60,000 nt of DNA from Antedon mediterranea (taxonomy: Eukaryota; Echinodermata; Crinoidea; Comatulida; Antedonidae). Positions 13,301-28,300 of this stretch are shown here, piece after piece. How positions within the stretch are numbered: the stretch's first letter is position 1; every line of letters begins with the position of its first letter. Under the pieces are notes generated by a model. It was not told the DNA's origin, searched no databases, and saw only the letters and a list, made by a program, of their open reading frames with translations. Location: assembly GCF_964355755.1 (NCBI RefSeq), contig NC_092680.1, positions 19,261,001-19,321,000 of the forward strand, in the 5' to 3' direction. The position numbers were made by a program, and so were the translations under genes.

Positions 13301-16300
13301 ACACCTATCTACTCTGAAAGAAGGGGAACTTGATTGGCAGTTAATATTGCACAGTTTATTTAATCTGACTGGAATGGATGACCTGCCAAGTTTTCTGAAT
13401 GTAGATCTTGAAGCACTTAAATACATTCTTGATGATGATATGACGCAAGCATTTATGGAAATATTTGAGATTCTGTCAAACACACCAGTAGAGGAGTGGT
13501 TCTCTGCCGAAACGTATGTATTAAATTGTTATTGAAAGGTTAAATACATTAATGAACTACTTTTACTGTATATATAATTGCCAATATCAATATTATCTTG
13601 TCAAATTGGACATGATGATGTCATATCTTGATATAAAGTTTGCGGTACATCACGGATATTAGTTCTGAAAAGAACTGTGAAGCTTCTCCATGTTTCGATC
13701 AATATGCGTTGATCGTCCTCAGGAGTGATGTCATATCACTACCATATTTTGGCACATCACACTTTTTGAGAGTGTATTTTCCTACCAACATTTTTTCTAC
13801 TATCCTTTTTTTATTGGTCAACAGAATTGGATACTGCCTAAGTATTCTTGATGGCGCCTTCTCTAATCAAACATGGTGGAATGAAATAAAGTATGGTCTT
13901 GGAGGTAAGCTATATTTTGAAATTGAGTCATAAATTTGTACTGATAATTCTAAAGTTATTATCAAATTTCATTTCGCACATTTCTCCCCCAACAACAGAG
14001 TCAGATTTACAATCAAGTTTTGTATATACTGTAACATTGTCGTTGTTTTTATTTTGTAGATGGCATACGTCTTGGTGACACCCCTATAGACAGACTGCTT
14101 GGCAATAACTCTACATTCAAGTTACTTGATATGTATTTGAATCATACTCATTTTGTTATTGATGCATTGAGAGATTCAACACTGCACCTGCAAAAGGTAA
14201 AACTTATAGAAAGTTTTGTACTTCCTGTTTCCCTATGAAATCTAATCTGCATAGGCGGATCCATTAGATCAGTGGCGGATCCAGCATTTTGAAATAGGGG
14301 GGAGAGGCTAAAAATAGTGAAATGAAGGGCGGTCTTATCTTTTGCATTACAATTTGCAAAATTTGGAGGGGGCGGATGTACCCCCTTGGATATGCCGTGA
14401 GGGTTGGGCTACTGTACAACTCCCCAACTTTAGGCCCAAAGCCAATCCCCATACCCCATATTACATTCTGGATCCTACACTGATTTGTACCTAAATGGTG
14501 TTGAGTACTTAACTTAACTTATTAAGTGTACTACTACACATACTTTTTTTTTTCTTGTTAAACAGATAATGGCTCTGTTCAGTGATACCGCCAATCATAC
14601 AGATATTTGGATGGTCGCACATATGATTTGCCAAAATGAAATAGACATTTCAGATTTCATAACGTTTGAACCGAGCGTTGATGAACACGAATTCCTCATG
14701 GAGATTTGTTCTATTAATTTTACAATGATCTTTGATGAACCAAATAAACATGAAGATATTATGAAACTCATAGAGCAGGTAACATTATAAAGTTTCCCAT
14801 TCCCATCTTTCATTGTTTATTTCTACTATTCTGCTTTAATAGAAACATTTATTGTAGCTAATTGGTTACTGTAGGCTATACCTAAATTTGTTTTTACTCG
14901 TATCATAGACCTTCATTACAGCTTGGTTCTCACTAGAGATACCGCCCAAGGTTCAAATTGACCAATGACAAGCGATATGTCCTTGTGTTGCTCCCCCGAC
15001 TAAAGTTAAATTTCTTCCTATTATCTTGGATATACAAAATCCAATAATGTATAAATGATCCTAAAGTCATTTTTCCAAGTGGGACCTTACTAATTTTAAC
15101 ACTAAATTTTCAATCGTTTTCAGATCATAGAATTATCAAATTATTCAAAGGATGATTTAGGTTTGCGATTGATATTTGAAGATGTTCTAAGTAAAATAGA
15201 TGAACTTCCGCAAGAAGTCTTTGCACTCTTTTATGTCATACAGGCTTATCAAAGTGGAGATATTGAGATGTTGTTTGATATGCTTATACCAAAAGATGGT
15301 CTTTCATCGGGTAACATGTAAGTGTATTATAGTCAATAGTTTGCTACCTAGATCAGGGAGGTTTCGCAACGCTGTGAATACGATAACGAAAACGGATATG
15401 TCACACACACCTATTCGTTTTAGTAAACCAGTAAAAATAAAATATTGAGGGTGCCATCAAATATATGATTGCGCTAAATTTGAACAAAGTGCAGGTACGT
15501 GTTGCTTGGCTGCCTAGGCCTAGCGTAACATCAAAGTGAGTGAGGACTTGAATTCACTGGTGATATTTGTCAACAAGAACACACTTTACGAATATGAAAT
15601 GAGGATCAGCTCAAAGCTTCACAAATGTGTGAATCTTCATTATCATATTTATAGCTTTGCGAAACCTTCCTAGTGTTAATTTCTTTTTAGTTGGTATTGA
15701 CCTTAATTTGCTCTATCATCTATACATTAGATTAGGTATGTAAATTGCTCTTAAGTTTACGTTATTATACGTACAATACTGTATATACTTAAGTTTACGT
15801 TATTATACGTACAGAACTGTATATGCTTAAGTTTACGTTATTATACGTACAGAACTGTATATGCTTAAGTTTACGTTATTATACGTACAGAACTGTATAT
15901 ACTTTTTTCTATGTAGATTAAACGGAACCATGACAAGTTGGCTCAACAGTACTTTTTACCAGGTGGATCAGGAATTGATTCATCTTATTAATGCAGTAAT
16001 AGTCAGCTTAAACGACATCCATGATGCTTTTAAAGGTAGATATTTATTAATATTTATAGATATATTAATGTTTATTTCATTTATTACTTCTGTTAAAGAC
16101 AGCATGCACCACTGGACATGATGACAGATCTTCGAAATACTTAAATATTCTAATCCAAAGATTAAACAGAATGATGTCTCCATCCTCAATGATCCCAAAT
16201 CTCCTAAGAGATTATCATCACTGGAAACATGACTGTAGAACAGACCCCCTCTTAAAGGCTTTAATATTCTAATCAAAAATATAATCTAATGATGTCTACA

Positions 16301-19300
16301 TCCTCTAAGAATCCCTCATTCAAAAGAATGTTCAATCTGTACATCCCCCACCCCCTCTAAGAAGACACAGGGATAGGAAAGAAAACCATTAAACGAATAT
16401 ATAAACTACCTAACATTTGAAAAAACAAATATTATCTTTATAGAAAATGTGTTAAATGTTTGTCCTGAATTTGATGCTGAAACAGTAACATCTTGTGATT
16501 ACCTTTGTGAGAGCCATGTCGAATGTGGTACTGATCAGATTTGCTGTATACATGGCTGTGGTACCACCTGTATTGATGAAGGTAAATATGTTTGTATTTT
16601 ATGAGAAAATGCTCGCCCCAAAGTGGGCACCTTTTGCCCTCTCCAGTAACAAATCCCCATGGCAATTTAAAAATGTAGTTTAAAACCTTCCCAGTACAAC
16701 TATAGTCACTAGAAAAAATACCCGCTCCAGAGCCGGCTCTACTCCCCCAATATACTCCAGTAGTTTAAAACCTTCCCAGTACAACTATAGTCACTAGAAA
16801 AAATACCCGCTCCAGAGCCGGCTCTACTCCCCCAATATACTCCAGTAGTTTAAAACCTTCCAAGTACATATTCCAGTCATGTTGCTATTACTTTACTCCA
16901 AACCCACATCCATTCCATGACAGTTTTCAAATGGATAGCTTAAAACCTCCCCAGCACAATTCCTATCATTCGGTACTCCATTACTCCCCAATCTGATCAT
17001 GTTATTACAAAACCCTCATCCCTCTTTCTGGATCTTTTCAACCAAAATTACAACCAAGAATTTAAATATTAATCAGTTTCATCATATTTATATGCAACAG
17101 ATTCACCAGAACTTCGGAAATTTATCGACGGGAGTTTTGGACTTCTTGAAGAACTATCAAGATTTCACAGCAACGGTAGTTTGTCACAAAGCCAACTGAG
17201 TATGGTAAGAATTATAAATCAATATTTTTCAATATTCTCACGAATACAAAACATTTATTTGTTTTGTAAACCTACTTTTATTCAATTCACTTATAGACAG
17301 TGCGCACAACAAGTTGATTTCGGTAACGTTGCATGGCAAACATTCTCAAAAATGTTTACAGAAAGCTGAACTTGCATTAGAGTTTGTTAATTATCACTAT
17401 TAGATATCACCTTTCTATTAGGTAGGGCTAATTCCAAAAGACATGTGATGCATACAATCATATTGCAAGAATACAAAGATGTGTTATAACATCTTAGCAT
17501 TAACAGGCCTTCGTTATACGTGTTTAAGAATGATGAATTACTAACTTTATGTCTTGTTTGAAGGTTTGCATGGCGAAATCAAATGTTGATATAAGTTTGT
17601 GGTACACCACGTATATTAGTTCTGAAAAGAACTGTTGAGTTTCTCTTCTCTCTCTTGAGAAACTCAACAGTTCTTTTCAGAACTTATATACGTGGCGTAC
17701 CACAAACTTATATTAACTTTATGTCATTGCTTACACAAAATTTCTTATTTTTTTTCTTAAAGATTATAATGGAGCTTGTTAGTCTACAGTACGATTCTTT
17801 CCTGTGCAACACCACTGCTATTGGAACCGTGGTCGGCCCTCTAGCGGCTGCTGATCTAAGTTCGCATCTTGACACAATTTGTAGCGTGAACATAACAGCT
17901 TTGTTTTTAGAAATTCAAAAAGAAATCAATATGGAACAAATCGAATCATTGGTATGTAAGACATTTAAGTACCCTTTTTCAGAAAATGGTTGTAGAATAA
18001 TAACCAAATTTCGAGAAATTCTCAACCATATTTTAGTTCCTTTTAGAAACATGGTGTTCAGCAAACCTAACTTTACTAGTGTTTATTTCGCCATGCAAAC
18101 CTTTGAACAATAAAGATATACTGTTTGTAAATTTGTATGACATTTTATCTGTAAAAATTACTTCTTAAGCTCTGTCTACACTATCAAACTAGTTTTGACA
18201 AAAAAAGTGTGATGTGCCCAAATATGGTAGTGGTATGCCCAAATAAGGTAGTGATATGATATCATCATGTCCATATATGGGCACATCACATTTTTTTTTT
18301 TCAAATAAAGTTTGATAGTGTAGACAAGTCTTTATGTTGAAAATAAATATTCTTGCTGTTACTTTTTTTTATAATTCATTTGGTTCATTTTCTTACCAGA
18401 TTGGAATCATATTCTTTGGAATGCCACCACCGTATGAAGAAGAGCGAGTTTCATTTGAAGAATTTGTTCAGAACATTGAAAAACTGGCTGGAAATGTCCT
18501 CAACGCTCCAGAAATATTTCAAGAACTTGATGGACGGTATAACATTACAGTTGAAGATCTTTTGAATTTGCTTTCAGTATTTTCCATGCAAATGGATTTT
18601 GATCCGATGGATATGATGGAGTGAGTTTAAAATTACAGAGTGTACTTTTGTATCTCAATATCATTAGTTATTCCTCTACAGGTGTCTGTAACAAACTGAT
18701 TGGTAAGGTCATTAGTGATTAGCAGTAGTGCTAAAATAGATTGGACATTGGGGTAAATACCTATTCTTTCTAAGTGTACACAAGCCTGATGTAATTAGAT
18801 CTCCAATTTAAAGTCCTTATCCAAGAAAACTTGTTCTACCACCATAATGAATGGGTAGTGCCTTTAACATGCACTATGGCTTTGTTTTTGATACACTTGT
18901 CCTAATCACCATTAAACTCAACCAATCACATTAAACATATAAAAACACATGAATGATGTTCAAAACATGCTAGAGCTATTATGTTTATTGATGATGCATA
19001 CATTTTTATTTCAGTATGTCCGACATTGGAGAATTGATAATGGCATACATGGGCAACAATACCACATTTCAGGAATGGTATTATGAATTTCTAAGAAATG
19101 TACAAATTAAAGACTATATATCGTCACTGAGCATTAAATACATTCCTCATTTATATGGTAAGTTGAAAAGCTCTGTCTACACTATCAAACTAGTTTGACA
19201 AAAAAATGCCCAAATATGTTAGTTATAATGACATCATCTTGTCCATATATGGTTACATCAAGTTTGATAGTGTAGACAAAGCTTTAGGCCTGTTTAATCC

Positions 19301-22300
19301 ATCAATTCATTATTTGTTTCTGTGGGTCTCTATCCAGACAACCAAATGGAATTGTAAATGCTATTGGCCTATACGTTTTTTTTTTATTTATCCTGTGGTT
19401 ATGAATAATACCTCATTCTCTCAAACATATAAAACACAATGAACGAAAATAAAATTTTAAAAACCCACCAAAAAGCGTCCTAAATGTAAGGGCGTGTGGC
19501 ACAGTTTGTTGGACATTGGACTACTGATCATAAGATCGGGAGTCCTACTCTCTTTGCATTACTTGTGTCATTCTTCAGTTTTCTATTGATATCCAACATT
19601 ACAGGTTTAGAAATCAGTATACCCACATTTGAAGGAATTCTGGTGAATGCAACGGAAACACGAAAGTTGATACAAGTCAGTTTTATTCTACCAGAGGTAG
19701 TCGATCTTATACTAAGTCTTACAAATGATCAAGAAAAGGTATTATTATATATATATTATATACTTCTTTTTAAAAAAAATTTCCAATTTTTTGTTTTATA
19801 AATCTTATTTTTGTATTGTCTAATGTGAATTAATGATAAAGCTCTGTCTACACTATCAAACTTTATGTGACCAAAATATGTGATGTGCCCATATGGACAT
19901 GATGATGTCATATCACTACCATATTTGAGCATATCACTACCATATTTGGGCATATTAAACTTTTTTGTTCAAACTAGTTTGATAGTTTAGAGAGAGCTTA
20001 AAATAATAAAATAGCAAACACTATCTGGAAAACTAGAGGACATTACAGTATCACTAACCAAAATGTATTTCATCGCATTTTCTTTATTAGATGATGGAGT
20101 TTTTCTCGGTTCCATTTCCATTTATGTATCTTTGTGAGACTGGTACATTTAATGATTACTTTACGCTGTCTAATATGTCCAAGACCGACGTTGAATTGGT
20201 TCAAGATACTTTGTGCTCAATAAACGCTTCCCTAATTAAAGCTGAATTAGCAGAACTAATTGATCTTGATGAGATAATGCACGAGGTAGGTTAATTGAAC
20301 GTTTTTATTTTGCGACAACCTAGGTTTAACAAGTTAAGCTTTTTCAATTCATTGTGAACACTTTCTCACAGACATACTTCTGGTGTAATCCGGTTTTGTC
20401 TACCAAGTAAAATGCCACCAAATTACCTCTCGGTAAAGCTCTGTCTACACTAACAAATATGTGATGTAACCATATATGGACAGGATGATGTCATATCACT
20501 ACCATATTTGGATATATCACTACCATATTTGGGTACATCACACTAGTTTGATAGTGTAGACAGAGGAATGTGACTTTAAGCCATAGGGATTTAATTTCCT
20601 TTTGTCTATCCTGCCACTTAAAGTACTTTGTTGTTGTGTTTTAGATGTTAAGGCAATAAAGAATAACAATAAGAAACAAATTGTTCATAATAAAAAGAAA
20701 TATTCAATTGATAAAGGCATGAGCTTCTGAATTGATACTCAGTAATGGAGATAATTCTATTATGCCCATGATTGTACACTGTACCAACACATTTTCATGT
20801 GACGATGCAATGAAAGCAAATAAGATACGCAGAATTCAAATTAATTGTTCTTGTTTACCAATCAAATCAAATCATTCTCTCATTTTGACTTATATTTTTC
20901 CTTTTAATTTTACTTTTAGTTATCAGTTCTGTCAAACAAAAGTATTGAACCACAACCGTTCAACTTGACGGAACAGATAATACTACAGGAGCATGTGAAT
21001 GCTGTGTACGCTACATTAGCCATGTATCCTCCTCAGATAAGGGTGGATGAGAAATGGCTCGAAACAACGTTGGCAAATTTGACAGCTGTCACCGATCTCT
21101 GGCTTGCAGAAATGGAGGGAAATACTATGAAGTAAGTTGATATGTTTATTCTTCCTATTAAAAAGGATAAAAACTAGATGTTTTAAATGGAAATTATATT
21201 AGTTAGATTAATTTAAAATTTTAATTAACATCATATCTAAAATTGTAAATGAAAAAATATGGTTAATATGAATATGAATTTGATATGAAAACCACTTCAG
21301 TTATGGAAATTCTATTAGCCAATCCAAATTATTTATGGATTATAAAACGTTACTACTAATACTATTTGTATCCATATTGTCGCCATTCATGATCAAAAGT
21401 TGTATAAACTTTTATTCTATGAAATATATAAACTCTATTAATTTCTCAAGAATTCTTATTATATATTTTAGCTATGAAATGACACTGGAACAATTAAGCA
21501 TGATGTTTGCTAACGAATCGTGGTATAAGGATCTCCAAAAACAAATTGGTCTTGCTGTCTCTATTAATAGTGCACTAAATGATCAGCTGCTTAAATTAGT
21601 CAATGGTAACGTAATTGTTTTGTATTTGAGCTCAACAAGTAATGTGTTAAACAATTATTAATTATAATTAATTGGATCTTGGAATTAATCTTCATTGACT
21701 TTTATTTGATCAGAGTTACACATACTGTACATATAAAAAAAGTAGCACAATATTGATCTTTTTTAATGTTTTTTATATTATATTTCATATGCATATTGCT
21801 TGTGTGCACTTTAAAGACCCTAGTACATCTTTCGAGATGAGTAGGGGGTTACCCCGGTGTACTAGTTCACACACTCGTGGACAGACGTAATGGCGCCGTA
21901 GTTGGCTGCCAATGACACGATGTGACCCTTAGGGGAGAAGAATGTTGTTGAAAAGTTGTAACATCTAAGTCCACAGCGCTCTGATCTTCATGAAATAACG
22001 CTATATAAATGTCGCATTATATTATATATTATAGGTTTTAAAAAAAGTATTTTTAGTATAAGTTTTTTTTTTCTTGAAAAATAAATGACAAAACGTAGAA
22101 TGAATTCATCACAGTTTAAGGTTTACCGCAGTTTTTTTAAAAAAGATTTTATTGATAACATTAAATTATTTGTAAATTCTAGGAACAATTGATCTTCCAA
22201 AGTTGGAGTCACTTTTTAAGGACGAATCCGAGATCAGAGATTTCCTTGAACTGTCCGATGTTCTTCCAGAAATTGTTGATGTTTTCCTTAGCTTGACAAT

Positions 22301-25300
22301 TTCACCATCTAAGGTATGTACAACAGTGACCAGAAATACAAATTACAATTAAATGTTGTTTATTATTAAAAGACAAAATTATGCTCACCTGTGGTTAGAC
22401 AGGGGTGCAAGATGCTTTCACGGAGGTACAAAGTTACAAAATTGTCTAAAAATAATACTAGAAATACAACGGACTGGAGTTGTTGGTTGGAATAGAGTTG
22501 TGGCTTGGTGGTTATGATGCTTGGCTACCAATCCAAGGCTCCTGGATTCAAGTCCTGTTGTATGTCAGGATTTTTTCTAAAATCAAAATATATATAAAAA
22601 CAAAACAAACAATGGTGTAGGTAACAGTTGTTGGACCTTAGTTGAGGTATCATTGGCATCTACAGCTGATATTGTAAACCTGTACCTTAGAGTTGTATTA
22701 ATATTAAATTTACAGTTCATTGAGCTCCTCGCAATGGAAGATCCGTTTACTGTTCTCTGTGAAGAAGGAAGCTTTGACGAAACCTTTATGTTGCCGCCAG
22801 ATAGTACCACTGATCTTGGTGAAGTTGAAGAGGCTATTTGTAAAATCAATATGACAGTGCTCCAGTATCAATTACTCGATGTATTTGGAATAACTGATGC
22901 GCTTATGCAGGTAATGTTTGTATTGTGTAATGGAGTGTGGTGCAGTGTGTTGGACTTGAACACGAAGTCGGGAGTTCAAGTCCAATGGCATTGCTTGGGT
23001 CCTTGCAAGACACTTTTTTTTTCCTACGATCTTTTTTTAATATCATGCATGTATTTTTTTGCCAGTCAAGTCTCCCAATACTGGACCCTCTGAGAACCGG
23101 ACACTCTCCCAAAACCAGACTTTTCTTGAGTTCCAAAATGTCCAAAATTCATTTTTACCATTTGAAACACATTCCAAATACAAACTTTCCAGAAAACAAG
23201 ACATACTTTGGTCAGCCCAAAGGTGTCCGGTATTGGGAGAGTTGACTTTACAATAATCAATTAATTAATTACCAAAAAGTATTTTTCTTTAAAGGATAAA
23301 GAAGCTGATTTTCAAACACATCTTGCTACAGCCATGGAACTATCAGAAACAATTCAAACGCTTATTGCAAATCCTCCTAAAGTTGAAGTTGATTTTGAGT
23401 GGCTAGAAAAGACCCTTGAGGAACTGGAGACTGTATACGATGGTTGGATTGAATCGCTGTTCAACCAGATAGATACTGTTGAGGATCTGGAAAAGTAAGT
23501 AATATAGTTGGTGCACTTAATATTTGACAGCGGCGTAACATGTTATTTACTGCACTTTATTATAATTATTATATTCTTTTAACCACTTTTCATTATGAAG
23601 AATTGTTGAAATTATCCTACTACAGTAACAGGTTATTATATTTGGATTATTTCTTATATTGTCCCCTGAAAGAATAATAAAAGCTATTTTTTTTTAATAA
23701 GCCATTTTAATGTCACATATTAGTTATTCACAAAATTGAATTGGAAAAAAAATTGTTTACCTGAAAAAAACTGTAATTTAAAGCAAAAAATAGTCAAATT
23801 TGCTGCCAGCCAATGGGTTTTTGGTTGAATTTGTCCTTTTATTTTTTCATTTTATAAGTAATAACATCATTTATTCTGGGTTTTTTCTACGGAAGTGAAC
23901 TGGCCTATTCAAAGTCTGATTTTATTAATCTTTATTTTTAATTTTTGGGGACACATCTTGAACCATGAACCTATTCATGCTTCAATTGTTTATACAATTG
24001 CAATTTTTTTGTTAAGAAATTCCTAATGTAGATTCTTCAAATATTAAAACAAATTAATATTAGTAAACATGTTAGTAATAATTACTTGATTTTTACAACA
24101 ATTTAAATTTAAAAAGTTCAATAACATACTTTTAAATCTGTTTCTCAGTTTGCAAGCTTTATTGGAATCGCTAATTGAATCAGAGGATGTGGAATCTATT
24201 AGGAATATTTCAGTTGTCATAACTCAGATACTTGCACACCTGAATGGTGAAATATATGATTTACCAGGTATGTTTATTCTTATTGTATAGAGATGTCATT
24301 AGCTGAAAGAAAACTTGTCTATATATAAACAAATACTTGATGGGAATGTTTAAAAGCATTTTGTAATATAACGTGTTGGTATTATTGATTTTTTAGGTCA
24401 AAACTTGACGTTTGCTGATATATTTCCACCCGCAACACCAGAATATCTTGAAGTTGTTTTAGACCAAACCTCAAATATCATTGGTCTGCAGTTAGGCTCT
24501 GAAATCGATACTCAGGCAGTACGTTAATAGTTTTTTCCTTGTCTACTATGTGTGTGAAGACGAAGGGTAGAAATAGTTGTAAAATATCATGGAAGATAAT
24601 ACTTATTGCAATTCAAAAAAAGCTGTGTGTATTGTAAATGATATTCGAAAATTATGAAAATTATATGGTTGTTTTCTTATGTAAAGAGTATACCTCTACA
24701 AGTTACTGCTATCGCTTTAGATTTATCACTGTCAGACAGGTCTCTATGAAAGTTTGTGAGGTGAATGTCAGGTACCGAATCAGATCTAGACTGGTCCACA
24801 TGAAGTATGATATTACATGTATATATTTATATTTATAGTTTATGGAGTTCCTCATGAATGAAACTGATCCGTTGATTGCCTTCTGCTCTGATGTAACTGT
24901 TTTGGAAAGTTTTGTGACCGTAGTGGAAGGTGTTAATGTGACTGAACTACATACTGCTCTGTGCTCTCTTGATCTCCCTACATTGGAAGCTGAATGGGGG
25001 AATATATTTGCAACATACAGCCAACTACTTGAGGTACCCATTTGTTTGAGTCAATGTTCAACAATGAACAAGTTATGCGCATGAATATCTATATCAGGCT
25101 TGCAAAAAGCACCATAAATATATAAAAATAAATGTAATTATAATTTGGATTACTACCCATGGTAGCCAGCTGTGCGGCACCTTCCAGATCATCACACCTG
25201 GAGGTAGCATACATATGACATGATATAATATCACAAATGCTTGTCAACATGATTAATTTTTTTTTGTTACTCAAAATTAGTATTATACCATTGCACTATT

Positions 25301-28300
25301 AGAGCCATGTGTACAACTGTACCAATTTGTTTAAATCACTGTTTTCTAACATAGTAAAGTTTTAAAAACACATGAATATCTATATAAATAGGCATGCAAA
25401 AATGCAAGCCATGGGAGCATAGTAAATGTAACACGAATGTAAATGTCATTATAATCTTCCTTAAGCTTAACTGGAAACTTAGGACAATTTGGGTTTTGCC
25501 CTGTATGCACCCACGACAGCCAACAGTGCGTTTATCTACCCATATCAGTACACCGCAAGACGATTCTCTACTCTTGTTGAATAGGGTGCCAATTGTTCTT
25601 TAACATGCACAATAGACCAATAACTTTACGTCACATCAGTTATAGGTCTTGCAGACATTCACAGAATATTCAGGCCTACTGCATTGTACAAAAATTTTAC
25701 ATTCTTGCAAAAAGCTGACGGAACATGCAATAGAATCTTCCATGATTGAAGTGGGAAAAATTAATGCCCGGCACCAAAAAAAATTAAGTCAATTAAATGG
25801 CAAGAGAATACACTTGCAGTACATTTGTTATTATTGTTTATAGTATTAATTATTTTATTTCATCAGCCTCAATCATCTTTCAACTTAACCGCGAGTTCCA
25901 TTGTAGTGAGTCAGTTTATCACCTCTGTTGCGGCTCTTATTGAAAATCCGCCAAATCTTGAAATGTTGAATGAAGAATGGATAGACAGCCAATTGAATGA
26001 CATCTTGGAAATTTTAAATGACCTAGAAGATGAATGGACAGGGGAGCTTAATATATCGTAGGTTTATTGATCTTTGATATAAATTACAATATGAATTTAA
26101 AAATATTAATTCTATAATACTGTAGATATTATTTTTGTTGAACATTGATTGAAAAATCAATTATCTTTTCTATGGTGAGTGAGTGGCCAAGGTTAAGACA
26201 GTGGAATCATAATACCTTGCCATATTAACATTGGCAAGGGTTCGAGGCTCACTCGCTCCATGGTTCTGGTGGTAGAACGAGTCTTCTCGGATAAGGACTA
26301 TAAACCGTAGGTCCAGTGTACAATTCTGGCTCATGTGTACTTTAAAGAACCTAGTACATCTTTCGAGACAAGTAGGGGGTTACCCCGGTGTACACAGCCA
26401 CAGTCACTCATCAAGAGGGCTCTTTGATTATCAGCATATGCTGTTTAGGGTCATAAATAATGTGTAATAAAATAAAAAAATTAATTAATCATGGCATTGA
26501 TTTATCATTTAGTACCAATCTTCTGAAATTATTACGAAATCAGCGCGGTATGCATCTAGGTGATGAATTATCTCTCATATTTCACACAACCAATGCGTAT
26601 ATTGAATTTATCAACCAAGAACTGGAGGAACTGATAGGTAAGACCAGTGCTATAACTACTAAAGCTCTGACTATACTATCAAACATTATGGACATGATGA
26701 TGTCATATCACTACCATATTTTGGCAAATCACACTTTTGTCAAACTAGTTTGATAGTGTAGACAGAGCTTTATTACTTGATTTGATCATTGTTTAAAGCA
26801 CATCAAGCATAATCTAAACTAATTCCTTTATTATTTGACTATAAAATACTCTCTATTTATTTTCAATTTTCATTTATTTATTTTTTATATCTAAATGAGA
26901 CTGGTCTCTATTGTGCCTTTTGTACAAAAGTAAAATTTCTAAATTAACATGGAATTATTATCAGATTATTAAATGCATACGTAAGTTACAGATGCAATAC
27001 AGGTAGATCATTAATTTACATTTATAGACGTTGATTATATTTTATGTGGACCTTGAATGAAAGTCTATAAGGCTAGTGTTATTGTTTTGATTTAGCTTAT
27101 TGCTTATTGTATTTGTATCTTCATTGAGATTCAGACAGCATTGTCATTTTGTTTTACATAAAAAAAAAACTCATTAGAAGGTGCATGGGAAATTACGGTT
27201 TCAATATCTTTATAGGTACAAACAAAACATTTGTTGAATTACTGATAACAAGTTTAACTGATTATTTGGAAGCCGAAGGTGTTGAAGAAGATGTCATAAA
27301 AGCCATTGAAAATGCTACTTATATCCCAGGAATGGTATGTTTAATGTTTATCTATGTAAAGACATATTAAAGCCCCATTCCCTACGTTTTTTAGATCTAA
27401 TTTAAGATCACAAACTATATTTAATGTAAAAATAATACTATATGGTCCTATTGCGATAACTTTTTTCGTCTTTAAACGGTTAAAAATGTGAAAAATAAAT
27501 CGATTTTAATAATTATAGCGGCCCGCTATAAATCTCAAAATGCATTGCGCGCGGATTGATATTGTTGTTTTTCACCTGTAATTCGCCCACTTTTCGATCG
27601 ATCGTGAAGCCAAAACAAATGGAAGACTCCTAACTTTTCAGCGAAAATACCGGGTTTTCCCCAATTTGTATCAACGGAGTCTGGCAAAAATAGAAAGACA
27701 ATTAATGCAGCAACTATACAACGTCAGGCTAGGTATATAGCTAGCGTACGATGTTCGTACGTTACCGATGTTTACCAGCTAGGCCTACAAAACTAAGCCT
27801 AGCTATGCTAGGCCTGAGACCGTCCACGAGAGGTCGATCGCCGCGAGCTACTTAGGTAGTGCATTGTTTCTCACTTTTTATCATAATTTACCATAAAACG
27901 TACATTTAAGACAAGGAATGACATGGTTTAATGTTTTTAAAGTGATATATATGTATTATTTTCCAAAAAACGTCCAAAATTGCAGGGAAGGGGTCTTTAA
28001 TGTCTTTTAATAATTAAATGTTTATTTCACAATACCAACTTAAATAACAGGAGTTGCAGATTAGAGTAGAGATACTGACTACCAAATCCATATTCTGGGT
28101 TCGAACTATATGTGAGCACCTATTTGTGTATTATATTGAATGAATATAATCCATGTAGGCCTTACAAGTCTTTGTTATTATATGTTTAGATGAAATGTAT
28201 CAGTAAAAAAAATATTATCTAGATTAGAAGATGTTCTTAATGCTTCACATGCATTTTATTTTAATTTAAAAATTTTTTTTTACTTTGTTTTTAATAGAAT

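Noticed and set aside
24397-24518. Ending exon D6 at the CAG before GCA (24515)
   Set aside because: No GT donor follows there; the GT three bases later gives a donor GTACGT and keeps phase 0 into A7.
26175-26260. tRNA gene
   Set aside because: A- and B-box-like words are present, but no cloverleaf with a closed acceptor stem forms, and several similar copies share a long non-tRNA body; these are SINEs.
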